A DNA stretch of 64,000 nucleotides from Streptococcus mitis (lineage in GTDB: Bacteria; Bacillota; Bacilli; Lactobacillales; Streptococcaceae): positions 1,409,501 through 1,473,500 of the forward strand of contig NZ_CABEHV010000004.1 of assembly GCF_901542415.1 (NCBI RefSeq), read 5' to 3'. The notes beneath the pieces are model-generated. The model saw nothing but the letters and a program-made list of their open reading frames with translations, ran no database searches and was not told the DNA's origin. A program made the position numbers and the translations under genes. Position 1 is the stretch's first letter. Every line of letters starts with the position of its first letter. Of the stretch, positions 8,116-15,344 are shown in pieces.

Positions 8116-8646
8116 ATGATTTACATTTTACAGTCAGTACTCTACTTAATATCCATATTTTCAATACTATACTCAGGGTTTGTATTTGTTAATATGATTA
8201 TTCTTATCTATACATTGCCTAGTAAAGAGCTACTTCCGAAAGCTATCAAAAACACAAACTTGCAAATTCAACATTTGTTAAAGTTATTTATTGACTCTCA
8301 GGAAGAACAAAACTATTATTCAGATTTTCATGCTGAGCTTATACATCAAGCTTCAAAGCTCAGCATATATCTGAACACAATTCATTTTCCAAATGGGATA
8401 CAACGAGAGAGACAAGATTTCTATCTCTGGTTATCAAAAATGCCAGTTCAACAAGACTTTGATGATTGGAAAATGGAGCTACGTCAAACGGTACGTAGTT
8501 ACAATGATAACCTTGATGTTATGTTTAACATGGTAGAGGAAGAACCTTATTTAAAACTCAAGATTAATCTAATCTCTAAAGAAGATTTAAATCGTCTTAA
8601 GCACAGTCAGGCTAAACCCCTCTACGATGACGAAGGAGAAATTTGA
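8116..8646 (+). CDS. Membrane-anchored hypothetical protein next to the ATPase
   Basis: The 176-residue product starts MIYILQSVLYLISIFSILYS, an N-terminal membrane helix of about 30 residues, followed by a charged cytoplasmic helical domain. AGGAG precedes the ATG. Its TGA overlaps the ATG of the FtsK-like gene by one base, so translation is coupled. In related elements a small membrane protein often accompanies a short coupling ATPase and could anchor it to the envelope, since the ATPase here has no membrane segment of its own. That role is inferred; the family is not recognised. Confidence 0.65.
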   Translation: MIYILQSVLYLISIFSILYSGFVFVNMIILIYTLPSKELLPKAIKNTNLQIQHLLKLFIDSQEEQNYYSDFHAELIHQASKLSIYLNTIHFPNGIQRERQDFYLWLSKMPVQQDFDDWKMELRQTVRSYNDNLDVMFNMVEEEPYLKLKINLISKEDLNRLKHSQAKPLYDDEGEI

Positions 8647-9401
8647 TGACACTTAAATTGGATATACTGAGAAAAGAAAGTAGCAACGAACCTATTGAAT
8701 GGAACTGCACTCGCTTTCCACATCTCCTCATTTCCGCACCAACAAATAGCGGGAAATCTTACTTCATTAAATATATACTAAGTATATTAAAAATTCATTC
8801 AGATGATGCTTCTATTATGATACTTGATTACAAACAAGGAATAGACTATTGGCAGTGGAGACAATTAGATAATGTGTATCTTGGTGATTCCGTTTACGAT
8901 GGTTTTCGGCAAGCTTATAGCATTTTTGAAAATCGTAGACTTAATCCTAACCAAAAATATCCTCCTTTCTTTTTGATATTTGAAGAATATCAAAGTACAG
9001 TTGAAAGCATTCCCAAAAAAGCTGACAAAGAGGAGTTTTTACAGAAAATGGGGAATTTGTTACGATTATCAAGACAGATCAATTATCACATTATATGTGT
9101 CTGTCAAAGAGGGGATTCCTCCTTGTTTCCTCCTGGTGGAAGGGAAAATTTTTCCTCTAAAATTTCAATTGGAAGATTAAGTCCCCAAGCTAAACAGATG
9201 CTGTTCCCTGATGACGAGGTTAATCGCAATAAATCCCAAGGCGAAGTTAATATTCAGTTTGATGGTTCATTCGTTATTGAAGCTAGAACCTATACTATTA
9301 AAGATATAGATAAAGCAACATATTTAATAACTGGCTTACTAGATCGAGGAATACCAAAAAGCGAGGAGACTGTTGCCCGTAGCCCCTCAGGCGAAGGATA
9401 A
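8646..9401 (+). CDS. FtsK/TcpA-like DNA translocase (coupling-protein type)
   Basis: A 251-residue P-loop ATPase. Walker A is APTNSGKS at about residues 29-36 (HLLISAPTNSGKSYFIKYIL). An ILDYKQG segment follows, then a Walker B strand PPFFLIFEEYQS at about 105-116. The conserved helix-loop SRQINYHIICVCQRGD resembles FtsK/HerA sensors. Full coupling proteins are longer and membrane anchored; this one is the motor domain alone. In conjugation, TcpA-type proteins bring the relaxase-bound strand to the secretion channel. Start ATG at 8646 overlaps the previous stop, with GAAGGAG upstream. The gene lies 30 bases before the candidate origin and 151 bases before rep. Confidence 0.8.
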   Translation: MTLKLDILRKESSNEPIEWNCTRFPHLLISAPTNSGKSYFIKYILSILKIHSDDASIMILDYKQGIDYWQWRQLDNVYLGDSVYDGFRQAYSIFENRRLNPNQKYPPFFLIFEEYQSTVESIPKKADKEEFLQKMGNLLRLSRQINYHIICVCQRGDSSLFPPGGRENFSSKISIGRLSPQAKQMLFPDDEVNRNKSQGEVNIQFDGSFVIEARTYTIKDIDKATYLITGLLDRGIPKSEETVARSPSGEG

Positions 9402-9413
9402 GCTTACAGCCTC

Positions 9414-9429
9414 GCCAGCTTTAGCTGGC
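9414..9429. repeat. Short perfect palindrome upstream of the origin stem-loop
   Basis: GCCAGCTTTAGCTGGC is a 7-bp perfect stem with a 2-base loop, beginning 13 bases after the ATPase stop. It lacks a U-run, so it is not a standard terminator. It lies immediately beside the TAGTATTAC stem-loop and may be part of the same origin. Confidence 0.6.
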
Positions 9430-9430
9430 T

Positions 9431-9458
9431 AAGTTCGGGCTAGTATTACCCCGAACTT
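9431..9458 (+). other. Candidate replication/transfer origin: CRESS-type stem-loop with TAGTATTAC
   Basis: AAGTTCGGG (9431-9439) and CCCGAACTT (9450-9458) form a perfect 9-bp stem. The 10-base loop is C plus TAGTATTAC (9441-9449). TAGTATTAC is the nonanucleotide of circovirus-like origins, where a Rep of the HUH type nicks between TAGTATT and AC. By analogy the nick here would fall between 9447 and 9448. The hairpin is 95 bases before a Rep that itself carries CRESS-like motifs. Structure and sequence are seen directly; nicking is inferred. Confidence 0.85.
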
Positions 9459-9474
9459 CATGACAACATGACAA
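9459..9474 (+). repeat. Tandem 8-bp iterons beside the origin stem-loop
   Basis: CATGACAA occurs twice without a gap, starting on the base after the stem. CRESS Reps recognise short tandem repeats next to their hairpin. The same TGACAA core recurs as an inverted pair near the rep start (9518-9540). Confidence 0.65.
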
Positions 9475-9500
9475 ACTAACTAAAACATTACTATAACTAG

Positions 9501-9540
9501 TATAATTGGATATAAAATTGTCACAATAAGAAAGTGACAA
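9501..9540 (+). promoter_or_regulatory. rep promoter -10 and inverted-repeat operator
   Basis: TATAAT at 9501-9506 is a perfect -10 box. TTGTCAC (9518-9524) and GTGACAA (9534-9540) form a 7-bp inverted repeat between it and the AAAGGAG ribosome site. The arms share the TGACAA core with the origin iterons, so Rep may repress its own gene here. No strong -35 is seen. Confidence 0.55.
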
Positions 9541-9552
9541 AGGAGAAGATTC

Positions 9553-10824
9553 ATGACAAATTATAAAGTTTCATCAGATTTTCGCGCTCGTAGTTTCTGT
9601 TGTGTTCTGAACAACGTTGATAAGTTGTTCGATAAGAAATCAGATTTTTTTGATAGCGATACATACAATGAAAAAACTAAAAAAAGAATTCAAGAGTTTC
9701 GCAAGTCCCTTCCAGATACCGATGAACCTCTCAACCCCGAGGAAATTGTCTATTTCTTAATGGAACGGTGGATTGCACGAAATGAAAACGTTGTCTGCGC
9801 CGTTAACTATGAAATCGGTGACAATGGAACTCATCATTGTCACATGGTACTTGAAGATAAACAAGCTTTCCGATTCTCGGCTCTTCAAAAACTCTATCCC
9901 ACTATACATATAGAAGTTACCCGTGGAACCAGAGAGCAAGTCATTGCTTACCTTGAAAAAAGCGGAGAGCATGAAGAAAAGGCACATACTATTGTAGTAC
10001 CTATGAAGATTCACGGTGAGCTTAGAGCTGGAAATCAAGGTCACCGAAGTGAATTTGATTACATTCAGAAACAAATAGAGAACGGAGCTACTCCTGAAGA
10101 AATTATGGGGAGTAACTTTGAGTTCCGTAAATACTCTAAAATGATTCGTGAACACTTCTTTCAGTATCGACTTTCTCATACTCCAGACGAAAAAGAAATG
10201 GCAGTATACTGGCATGTGGGAGAGTCTGGAGATGGAAAATCGCACACGCAAGTTGATTTAAAGAAAAAGCATGGTCGGGATAATGTATATATCTGGACTG
10301 ACTTTGATAATGGTGGGCTTGACTTATATTGCGCTGAATCTATACTTTTTATGGATGAATTCAAGGGCATGCCATACAAAGAATTTCTTAAGGTGACAGA
10401 TGTTTACCCTATTCAGCTACACGCCCGTTACACAAATACAATCGCTCTTTGGAATGAAATCCACATCACATCAATTTTCACTCCAAAACAAGCTTATGAC
10501 TTAATGGTAGCAGAGGGTCAACGAGAAGTTGATAGCTATAAACAGTTACAACGGAGACTTACTGAGGTTATCTTTCATTTTAAAACCAAAGAAAATGATG
10601 GTAGCTTCAAGTATAAAACCATTACATTTACACCTGAAGAGTTCGATAGATACAGCAAGGAACAAATTGAAAAATTTGCATACCTATTCGATAAGTTTAA
10701 TCCAAGTGTATTAAACTATGACTTCGAAAAGGATGCATTTCACAGTTCTATGAACCCAAGCAATAATCGAAGAAAAAATGCTACTACTTCCAAACCATCC
10801 AAATCAGAAAGTAATAGCAAATAA
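9553..10824 (+). CDS. CRESS-like Rep: HUH endonuclease plus SF3 helicase (relaxase/initiator)
   Basis: A 423-residue protein. Motif I is FCCVLNN at residues 15-21, like the F-T-L-N-N of CRESS-virus Reps. Motif II (HUH) is HCH at 95-97. Motif III is Y133-L-E-K136 (YxxK, catalytic tyrosine). The superfamily 3 helicase part has Walker A GESGDGKS (223-230), Walker B ILFMDEF (D268, E269), a motif-B' like YPIQLHARYTN segment, and ITS at 305-307 where the usual sensor asparagine is replaced by Ile308. This combination (Viral_rep plus helicase) is known in some plasmids and streptococcal mobilizable elements as replication protein or relaxase. AAAGGAG precedes the ATG. The cognate-looking origin lies directly upstream. 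Confidence 0.9.
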   Translation: MTNYKVSSDFRARSFCCVLNNVDKLFDKKSDFFDSDTYNEKTKKRIQEFRKSLPDTDEPLNPEEIVYFLMERWIARNENVVCAVNYEIGDNGTHHCHMVLEDKQAFRFSALQKLYPTIHIEVTRGTREQVIAYLEKSGEHEEKAHTIVVPMKIHGELRAGNQGHRSEFDYIQKQIENGATPEEIMGSNFEFRKYSKMIREHFFQYRLSHTPDEKEMAVYWHVGESGDGKSHTQVDLKKKHGRDNVYIWTDFDNGGLDLYCAESILFMDEFKGMPYKEFLKVTDVYPIQLHARYTNTIALWNEIHITSIFTPKQAYDLMVAEGQREVDSYKQLQRRLTEVIFHFKTKENDGSFKYKTITFTPEEFDRYSKEQIEKFAYLFDKFNPSVLNYDFEKDAFHSSMNPSNNRRKNATTSKPSKSESNSK

Positions 10825-10905
10825 GTATTCCGAGATAAGCCAAGGCTAATCTCTACTACCATTATGCCATATTTCGATTATTGTTGCAAAGAAAGAGAGA
10901 ATAGT

Positions 10906-11166
10906 ATGTCACAAGATTACCATGAAATGAAGCAAATAGAACTCCTGCTTCACACTATCATTGAAATGCTAAAGAATTTGAACAGCGAAAAAAGAAGTTC
11001 ATGCATCTACACACAAAAAGAGATTTTAGATTTGCTCAGTATTTCCCCTAACACATTAAAGTCATGGGAAAATAGAGGTCTAAAACGTTTAGAACCACCT
11101 ATTGAGGGTACTAGAACCGTTTACTATCATATTGATACTGTTTTAGAGTTTTTAAGCCACAACTAA
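10906..11166 (+). CDS. xis: Excisionase (MerR-like/HTH_17 helix-turn-helix)
   Basis: Start ATG at 10906 (MSQDYHEMKQIELLLHTIIE) follows AAAGAGAG, giving 86 residues; an earlier ATG at 10864 lacks a ribosome site. The C-terminal half is a winged helix typical of excisionases: YTQKEILDLLSISPNTLKSW, then ENRGLKRLEPP and a beta-wing TRTVYYHIDTVLEFL. Excisionases bend att DNA and bias the integrase towards excision. It lies 96 bases upstream of the integrase gene, the usual pairing. Assignment is by fold and context. Confidence 0.8.
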   Translation: MSQDYHEMKQIELLLHTIIEMLKNLNSEKRSSCIYTQKEILDLLSISPNTLKSWENRGLKRLEPPIEGTRTVYYHIDTVLEFLSHN

Positions 11167-11262
11167 AAGTGAAATGTGCTAGAATAGAAGTATCAAAAAA
11201 GAAAGTGAGATACTATCTATTTTAGCTTTTTTCAATTCTTCGATTGATTGAGGAGAGCAACT

Positions 11263-12528
11263 ATGAATATAGAAAAAATCACCCATAAAGGCAAAACCGT
11301 CCTCAAGAAAGTAAAGGATAATGGCGAGATTAGTTATTCAGTAAAGAGCGTCTATCTAGGCTTAGATATAAAGACTGGAAAACCTGTAAAAACAACTGTA
11401 ACAGCTAAAACCCTACGATCCTTAGATCGTAAAATTATTCAAGCTAAAATTGATTGGGAAGAAAATGGTTCAACAAGGAAAGAAATTTTTAGCATTGCTA
11501 CCTTGTCAGATCTAGCTGAAATGTGGTTCTCCAACTACGAAACTTGGGTCAGCTCAGATAACACTCTAAACCGAGTGAGGAACTATCTAGACACCTATAT
11601 CCTCCCCAAATTCGGACACTATCAACCAGATAAAATCACTTCTTCCGATATACAAAAATGGATTAACGAGCTTGCCCAAAAATCTAAAGAATCTGTCGAT
11701 GCCGGTAATAAACGAGCTAAAAAAGGAAGCGCAAAAGATTTTGGAGCAATCGCCCATAAATTAAGGGAAATTTTTAATTTTGGCATAACACATTTTGAAC
11801 TCAAATATAATCCTGTTCAATCTATCAAGATTCCACCAAAACCAAAAAGCAATCAAAAACGCATTATGGTTCTTCATGATGAAGATTTAACTATCTGGCT
11901 AAATTTCGTCGATACTTTACCTAATACTAGGGCTAATCGGCGATTTAAAGTTATCTGCGACAGTCTACTTGCTTCAGGAATGAGAATCAATGAGCTATTA
12001 GCTTTGACTATATATGACCTTGATTTTGAAAGTTCTGAAATATTAGTCACTAAAACTCTTGTATGGAAAAATGCAAACCCTAAGTTAGGATTAAAAGGAA
12101 AGGTTGTTTGTAAAAATACTCCTAAAACTGATTCGGGCAATAGAAAAATAGCTGTTCCGTACCAAATTATTGAGCAACTTCAAAACTTCCATGATGAAAT
12201 GAATCTTTATTTCAAGAAGAACGGTCTTTCAAAAAGCAAGTTGATTTTCCCAACAATTTACGGAAACTATATGTGCGATAGGAATGAACGTGCTACACTC
12301 AAAAGACGATTACAGGAAGTTGATCTACCTGACTATGGTTTTCACTTATTCCGTCATACACACGCTTCTATGATGTTAAATGCTGGTATGAATTGGAAAG
12401 AGTTACAGGTTCGCATGGGACATAAGTCTATCAAAACTACTATGGACATATATGCCGAGCTTGCCCCTAAAAATCAAACACAAGCGGTAGATATTTATCT
12501 AAATAAAATTGCGGAGCTAACCTCATAA
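11263..12528 (+). CDS. int: Tyrosine integrase of the rpmG element
   Basis: The ATG at 11263 (MNIEKITHKGKTVLKKVKDN) with GAGGAG upstream gives 421 residues. The N-terminal arm-binding domain (about 1-65) is followed by a SAM-like core-binding domain (about 75-175) and a C-terminal catalytic domain. Active-site motifs seen: the first arginine in ASGMRINELLAL, H-L-F-R-H in HLFRHTHASMMLNAG, and the His/Tyr pair in MGHKSIKTTMDIYAEL. It recombines short identical cores, here at the rpmG 3' end. The gene ends 5 bases before the right 21-bp arm repeat, as expected for an integrase next to attR. Confidence 0.93.
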   Translation: MNIEKITHKGKTVLKKVKDNGEISYSVKSVYLGLDIKTGKPVKTTVTAKTLRSLDRKIIQAKIDWEENGSTRKEIFSIATLSDLAEMWFSNYETWVSSDNTLNRVRNYLDTYILPKFGHYQPDKITSSDIQKWINELAQKSKESVDAGNKRAKKGSAKDFGAIAHKLREIFNFGITHFELKYNPVQSIKIPPKPKSNQKRIMVLHDEDLTIWLNFVDTLPNTRANRRFKVICDSLLASGMRINELLALTIYDLDFESSEILVTKTLVWKNANPKLGLKGKVVCKNTPKTDSGNRKIAVPYQIIEQLQNFHDEMNLYFKKNGLSKSKLIFPTIYGNYMCDRNERATLKRRLQEVDLPDYGFHLFRHTHASMMLNAGMNWKELQVRMGHKSIKTTMDIYAELAPKNQTQAVDIYLNKIAELTS

Positions 12529-12533
12529 AATTC

Positions 12534-12554
12534 ATGGCAACCTTTTTGGCAACC
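12534..12554 (+). repeat. Right copy of the 21-bp integrase arm-type repeat
   Basis: Identical to 2202-2222 and in the same orientation, directly after the integrase stop codon. Confidence 0.6.
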
Positions 12555-12637
12555 TCTGACAGTTTTATCCAAATCAATAGCTTATAAACATTGATTTAAT
12601 AGGGTTTATCACAACTAAAATAGATTTTAAGTATTCC

Positions 12638-12655
12638 TTACAGAAGTTAAGTAAG
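12638..12655 (+). repeat. Right attachment core (attR)
   Basis: TTACAGAAGTTAAGTAAG matches the end of rpmG at 16 of 18 bases. It resembles a rpmG 3' end and marks where chromosome sequence resumes. Confidence 0.7.
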
Positions 12656-12680
12656 CATTCAATACGAATCAATACAGAAG

Positions 12681-12707
12681 AAAAACGCTGTCCCAAGCGT
12701 TTTTTTC
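12681..12707 (+). terminator. Probable native rpmF-rpmG terminator, displaced by the element
   Basis: AAAAACGCT and AGCGTTTTT form a 9-bp stem followed by T residues. It lies 26 bases beyond attR, where the terminator of rpmG would stand before the insertion. Confidence 0.75.
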
Positions 12708-12799
12708 TTTTGGTTAATTTCAGTACATTGCAATAAAAATCATTCGAATGACTACATTTTTTGTGAAATAAATTAGAGGCTCCAATATATAGAAGAATA

Positions 12800-12832
12800 C
12801 AAAATCCCCTGCAAATCTACATTACAGGGGAC
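12800..12832 (-). terminator. Terminator of the telA-xpaC unit
   Basis: TCCCCTG and CAGGGGA form the stem just downstream of the telA stop. The minus strand continues with a T-rich tract. Confidence 0.7.
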
Positions 12833-12839
12833 TTGTGTG

Positions 12840-14087
12840 CTATTCTTGAACTTCTTTCTGAGCGGCCTTTCCTTGGTCTAGAAGAGCTTGGACGATTTTC
12901 TCATCGCGTAGTTTGACAGAATCGTTGATCATTTCTGCGGACTTGACGATGGTTGTTTCTAGTTGGGCACGTTTCTGACGTCCCAACTCAATAGCAGCGA
13001 CGATACCTTGGTTTTGAGCGACCAGACTTTCAGCCAGTTTGGTAACCGATTCGACAGCAACTGTCGGGCTTTGGGCAATTCTCTCCATCTGAGGAATCAC
13101 TTCCTTGCTGGTTTCAGCTAGCATCTGAAGGGCAGCATTGTTGGCATTGACAATAGCATCTGCCACGACACCCGATTTCATTGATTGTTGCAAAATACCA
13201 AGTTGGGCAATCGAAAGCTTCATTGTTGGAATAGTATTGCGACGAAGCATGCCCAATTTTTGGCGCATATCAGATGACACCTTCACAAGATTACGCATCT
13301 GAGGTGTTGTTGCCCAGGCAACATAGAGACGGCTGACATACTCAGTATGTTGTTGTTCGAGGGTATTAACCACTTCTGCCATGCGGGCCAATTCTTGTGA
13401 TTTGGTTTGGTATTCTACCGTACTTGTATCGAGTTGGTCAACTTGGGCTTTCAGTTCGGCAGCGCGATTACCAGCTTCTGTCTGGCTGGCTTCGATAAAG
13501 GAAATCACTCCCACTAGATTTTCAATAGACTTGGTATTGTCCTCAATCAACATCTCAGCAGAGACGATATTTCGAGCTAAGACATCTTCTTGCTTGACCA
13601 CTGCGGCAGCCATACCATCGAGCTTTTGCTCCACTGTTTTTGAGTCAAAGTAAAATTCTTGTAGGGTATTCTTGCTCTTGTTAAACAAGCGTTGCAAAAA
13701 GTTTGGCTTTTCTTCTAACTCAGCAATTTCAGCGTTCTTGTATTTGACGACAAAGCCTTGCAACTCACGGTTGGTATTCTTGAGAAGATCATCTACTTGG
13801 GGAATTTGTAGTTTCTTTTGTTCTGACAAGATACGATTTACTGTATTGTTCACACCTTCTACAGCAGATTGTCCAAAATCCAAAAGGGCATTTTGATTGG
13901 TGACAAACTGGTCTACTAACTGAGGCACGCGCGCCTTGATTCCTTCTTGCTGCTCAGGGCTCAACTTTTCAAGGAAGGTCAAGGTCTTGTCTGAGCCAGT
14001 ATTGGTCTCGATGATTTGGGTTGTTATATCCACCTTAGCTACCGTATTATTGGCAATCTGGTCAATATCAAAATTAAATTCTGTCAT
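12840..14087 (-). CDS. TelA/KlaA-family toxic anion resistance protein
   Basis: The 415-residue soluble protein is almost wholly alpha-helical, with family features such as LSPEQQEGIKARVPQLVDQF near the N-terminus, FLQRLFNKSKNTLQ in the first third, and VKVSSDMRQKLGMLRRNTIP in the last half. Members are linked to tellurite and membrane-stress tolerance, but the biochemical role is not known. It starts 21 bases after the XpaC-like gene, a pairing conserved in Firmicutes. Length fits the family (about 370-420). A good ribosome site (AAAGGAG) precedes the ATG. Confidence 0.9.
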   Translation of the reverse strand: MTEFNFDIDQIANNTVAKVDITTQIIETNTGSDKTLTFLEKLSPEQQEGIKARVPQLVDQFVTNQNALLDFGQSAVEGVNNTVNRILSEQKKLQIPQVDDLLKNTNRELQGFVVKYKNAEIAELEEKPNFLQRLFNKSKNTLQEFYFDSKTVEQKLDGMAAAVVKQEDVLARNIVSAEMLIEDNTKSIENLVGVISFIEASQTEAGNRAAELKAQVDQLDTSTVEYQTKSQELARMAEVVNTLEQQHTEYVSRLYVAWATTPQMRNLVKVSSDMRQKLGMLRRNTIPTMKLSIAQLGILQQSMKSGVVADAIVNANNAALQMLAETSKEVIPQMERIAQSPTVAVESVTKLAESLVAQNQGIVAAIELGRQKRAQLETTIVKSAEMINDSVKLRDEKIVQALLDQGKAAQKEVQE

Positions 14088-14108
14088 GGTTACTCCTTTA
14101 TTTCTAAC

Positions 14109-14915
14109 CTATTCTTTGCGATCTTTTTCTAGGATACGCAGACTGATATCAAAATCACGCATATCTGTTTCATTGAGTTCTCTCAACACCTGGTCCAGTT
14201 CAAGGTCAAATTGTTCGATAGCTGCTTTAGCTTGCTCTAAGCGTTCTTCTGCCCGATTATAGTTTTTAGGATTGGCCTTAATCTTTAGATAGCCTTCTAA
14301 AATCGTTTGGAACTTCTCCATCTTCAAACTATGAATGGCAGTCAATTCTTCCTTATCACCCTCAGCCGAGGTAGCAATCTTGTCTAAAATAGCCTGATGA
14401 TCAATAGCAATATTAGCCAAGGTCTGGGACAATTCTGGAGCTAATTCCTCTGGCTCCGCATTTTCAAGATCCACCTGACTTTCCCTATCCAAACGTTCTA
14501 GCTGAACATCAATAGTTGCCCTTACTGTACGAACCTTTTTATCAATACGATTATAGACATCATCATCGATATAGGACTTGAGACGATCCGCCTCCTGATG
14601 GATTTCCCGCAGTTCGATTAATACTTGATTGGCCAGACTCTTATAGGACTCTGAACCTTTTTCTACCAAGATTCTCTCTAACTGCTGAATATCTTTGTCC
14701 GCCTGACGAATTCGAGCTTTTAAAAGCTCAATCCGATCGTCGAGCGAAGCATCCTGTAAAAGAGGATAGCGCCAACGTTTATAGAGACGATAACCACCAT
14801 AGCCTAGCAGGACACAAGCCGCAAGTGGGAGAGCATATTGAACCAAAAGGCCCAATAAGAACAAGAAGCCCCAAAAATAGAGACAGCCTTTCCAAAAACC
14901 ATTACCTGATTTCAT
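14109..14915 (-). CDS. XpaC-like membrane protein
   Basis: Start at the second ATG (14915, MKSGNGFWKGCLYFWG) is favoured because AAGGA lies 6 bases before it. The 268-residue protein has one or two N-terminal membrane helices (about 8-45: CLYFWGFLFLLGLLV and PLAACVLLGYGGY) and a long cytoplasmic helical domain with many Glu and Lys residues. It matches the XpaC family (named from 5-bromo-4-chloroindolyl phosphate hydrolysis), whose true function is unclear. It is cotranscribed with the TelA homologue, suggesting a membrane-associated partnership. Confidence 0.8.
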   Translation of the reverse strand: MKSGNGFWKGCLYFWGFLFLLGLLVQYALPLAACVLLGYGGYRLYKRWRYPLLQDASLDDRIELLKARIRQADKDIQQLERILVEKGSESYKSLANQVLIELREIHQEADRLKSYIDDDVYNRIDKKVRTVRATIDVQLERLDRESQVDLENAEPEELAPELSQTLANIAIDHQAILDKIATSAEGDKEELTAIHSLKMEKFQTILEGYLKIKANPKNYNRAEERLEQAKAAIEQFDLELDQVLRELNETDMRDFDISLRILEKDRKE

Positions 14916-15096
14916 AAACATTCCTTATTTTCAATTTATAAGTCTATTTTAGCACAAAAGACAAAAATGAGGGCGGAAATCCCCTAGAAAAGAGTTGATT
15001 TCTTTGCTGTAGAATGGAACTTGGTAGCGCGTGTGCTAATTTCAGTGAAGCGGACTCAAACCACAAACACACTCTGATGAATATCAAAACAAAAGC

Positions 15097-15125
15097 TTGA
15101 AATATCGGAGGGGTTGTGTTAGAAT
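15097..15125 (+). promoter_or_regulatory. Promoter of the antitoxin RNA (RNAII)
   Basis: TTGAAA (15097-15102), a 17-base spacer, then TAGAAT (15120-15125). It points rightward into the Fst terminator from the opposite side to the toxin gene. Confidence 0.7.
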
Positions 15126-15131
15126 GAAAGC

Positions 15132-15200
15132 ATAAAGGGAAAATAATGCTTCTAGCATATATAACTAAAAAACCCCACCGTGCCACCGATGGGGTTTTTT
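15132..15200 (+). ncRNA. Fst-family antitoxin RNA (RNAII-like)
   Basis: A start about 7 bases after TAGAAT and an end at the T-run of 15195-15200 give an RNA of about 69 bases, close to the size known for pAD1 RNAII. Its 5' part carries a direct repeat (15134-15165) of the toxin translation-start region (15284-15312). Its 3' part is the shared terminator. It would pair with the toxin mRNA at both places and block translation, as in the Fst/par system. The boundaries are inferred from promoter and terminator. Confidence 0.7.
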
Positions 15201-15305
15201 GCTACCCTCTAAAAGGGTGCTACGTCTCTTTATCCATAGCTTGAAAAGCTCAGATAGTACGTTAACAAGTAACGGAGCTAGAAAAAGGGAAAGTAACTCT
15301 AGCAT
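15165..15305 (-). CDS. fst: Fst-family type I toxin peptide
   Basis: A 46-residue frame from ATG 15305 reads MLELLSLFLAPLLVNVLSEL, then a charged tail with Lys, Arg and a final HGGVF. It has one membrane helix with the APLLV core resembling the IAPIFVG motif of Fst, then a conserved Trp and a basic C-terminus. GGGAGGTG lies 6 bases before the ATG. The coding end runs through the terminator hairpin, as in other Fst loci. A minus-strand TATAAT with TG extension lies at 15345-15350. Fst peptides damage the membrane when the antitoxin RNA is lost. It is probably a chromosomal addiction or stress module. Confidence 0.8.
   Translation of the reverse strand: MLELLSLFLAPLLVNVLSELFKLWIKRRSTLLEGSKKPHRWHGGVF
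15167..15200. terminator. Shared bidirectional terminator of toxin mRNA and antitoxin RNA
   Basis: AAAAAACCCCA and TGGGGTTTTTT make an 11-bp perfect stem with a 12-base loop. Either strand ends in six U residues, so both convergent transcripts stop here and share complementary 3' ends. Confidence 0.85.
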
Positions 15306-15344
15306 ACATAACACCTCCCTTCATTAAACTGAGGAGGCTAAAAT

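Larger units (their letters stand above)
2091..12655. mobile_element. Integrative mobilizable element at rpmG with CRESS-like Rep
   Basis: The element runs from TTACAGAGGTTAAATAAG (2091-2108, end of rpmG) to TTACAGAAGTTAAGTAAG (12638-12655), which match at 16 of 18 positions. Inside each end lies the same 21-base sequence made of two TGGCAACC units separated by TTTT (2202-2222 and 12534-12554), a likely arm-type integrase site. It contains a tyrosine integrase and excisionase at the right end, a Rep with HUH and SF3 helicase motifs, a candidate nick-site stem-loop, an FtsK/TcpA-like ATPase, an XRE regulator and an LPXTG surface-exclusion-type protein. No type IV secretion genes are visible, so it is better called mobilizable than conjugative. 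Boundaries are inferred from the repeats. Confidence 0.85.

Noticed and set aside
9414..9429. GCCAGCTTTAGCTGGC as terminator of the ATPase gene
   Set aside because: There is no U-run after the stem and a 2-base loop is too small; it fits better as part of the origin.
14944..15186. 80-residue minus frame MARWGFLVIY
   Set aside because: It starts inside the Fst terminator and is antisense to the antitoxin RNA promoter; no ribosome site and no protein-like pattern.
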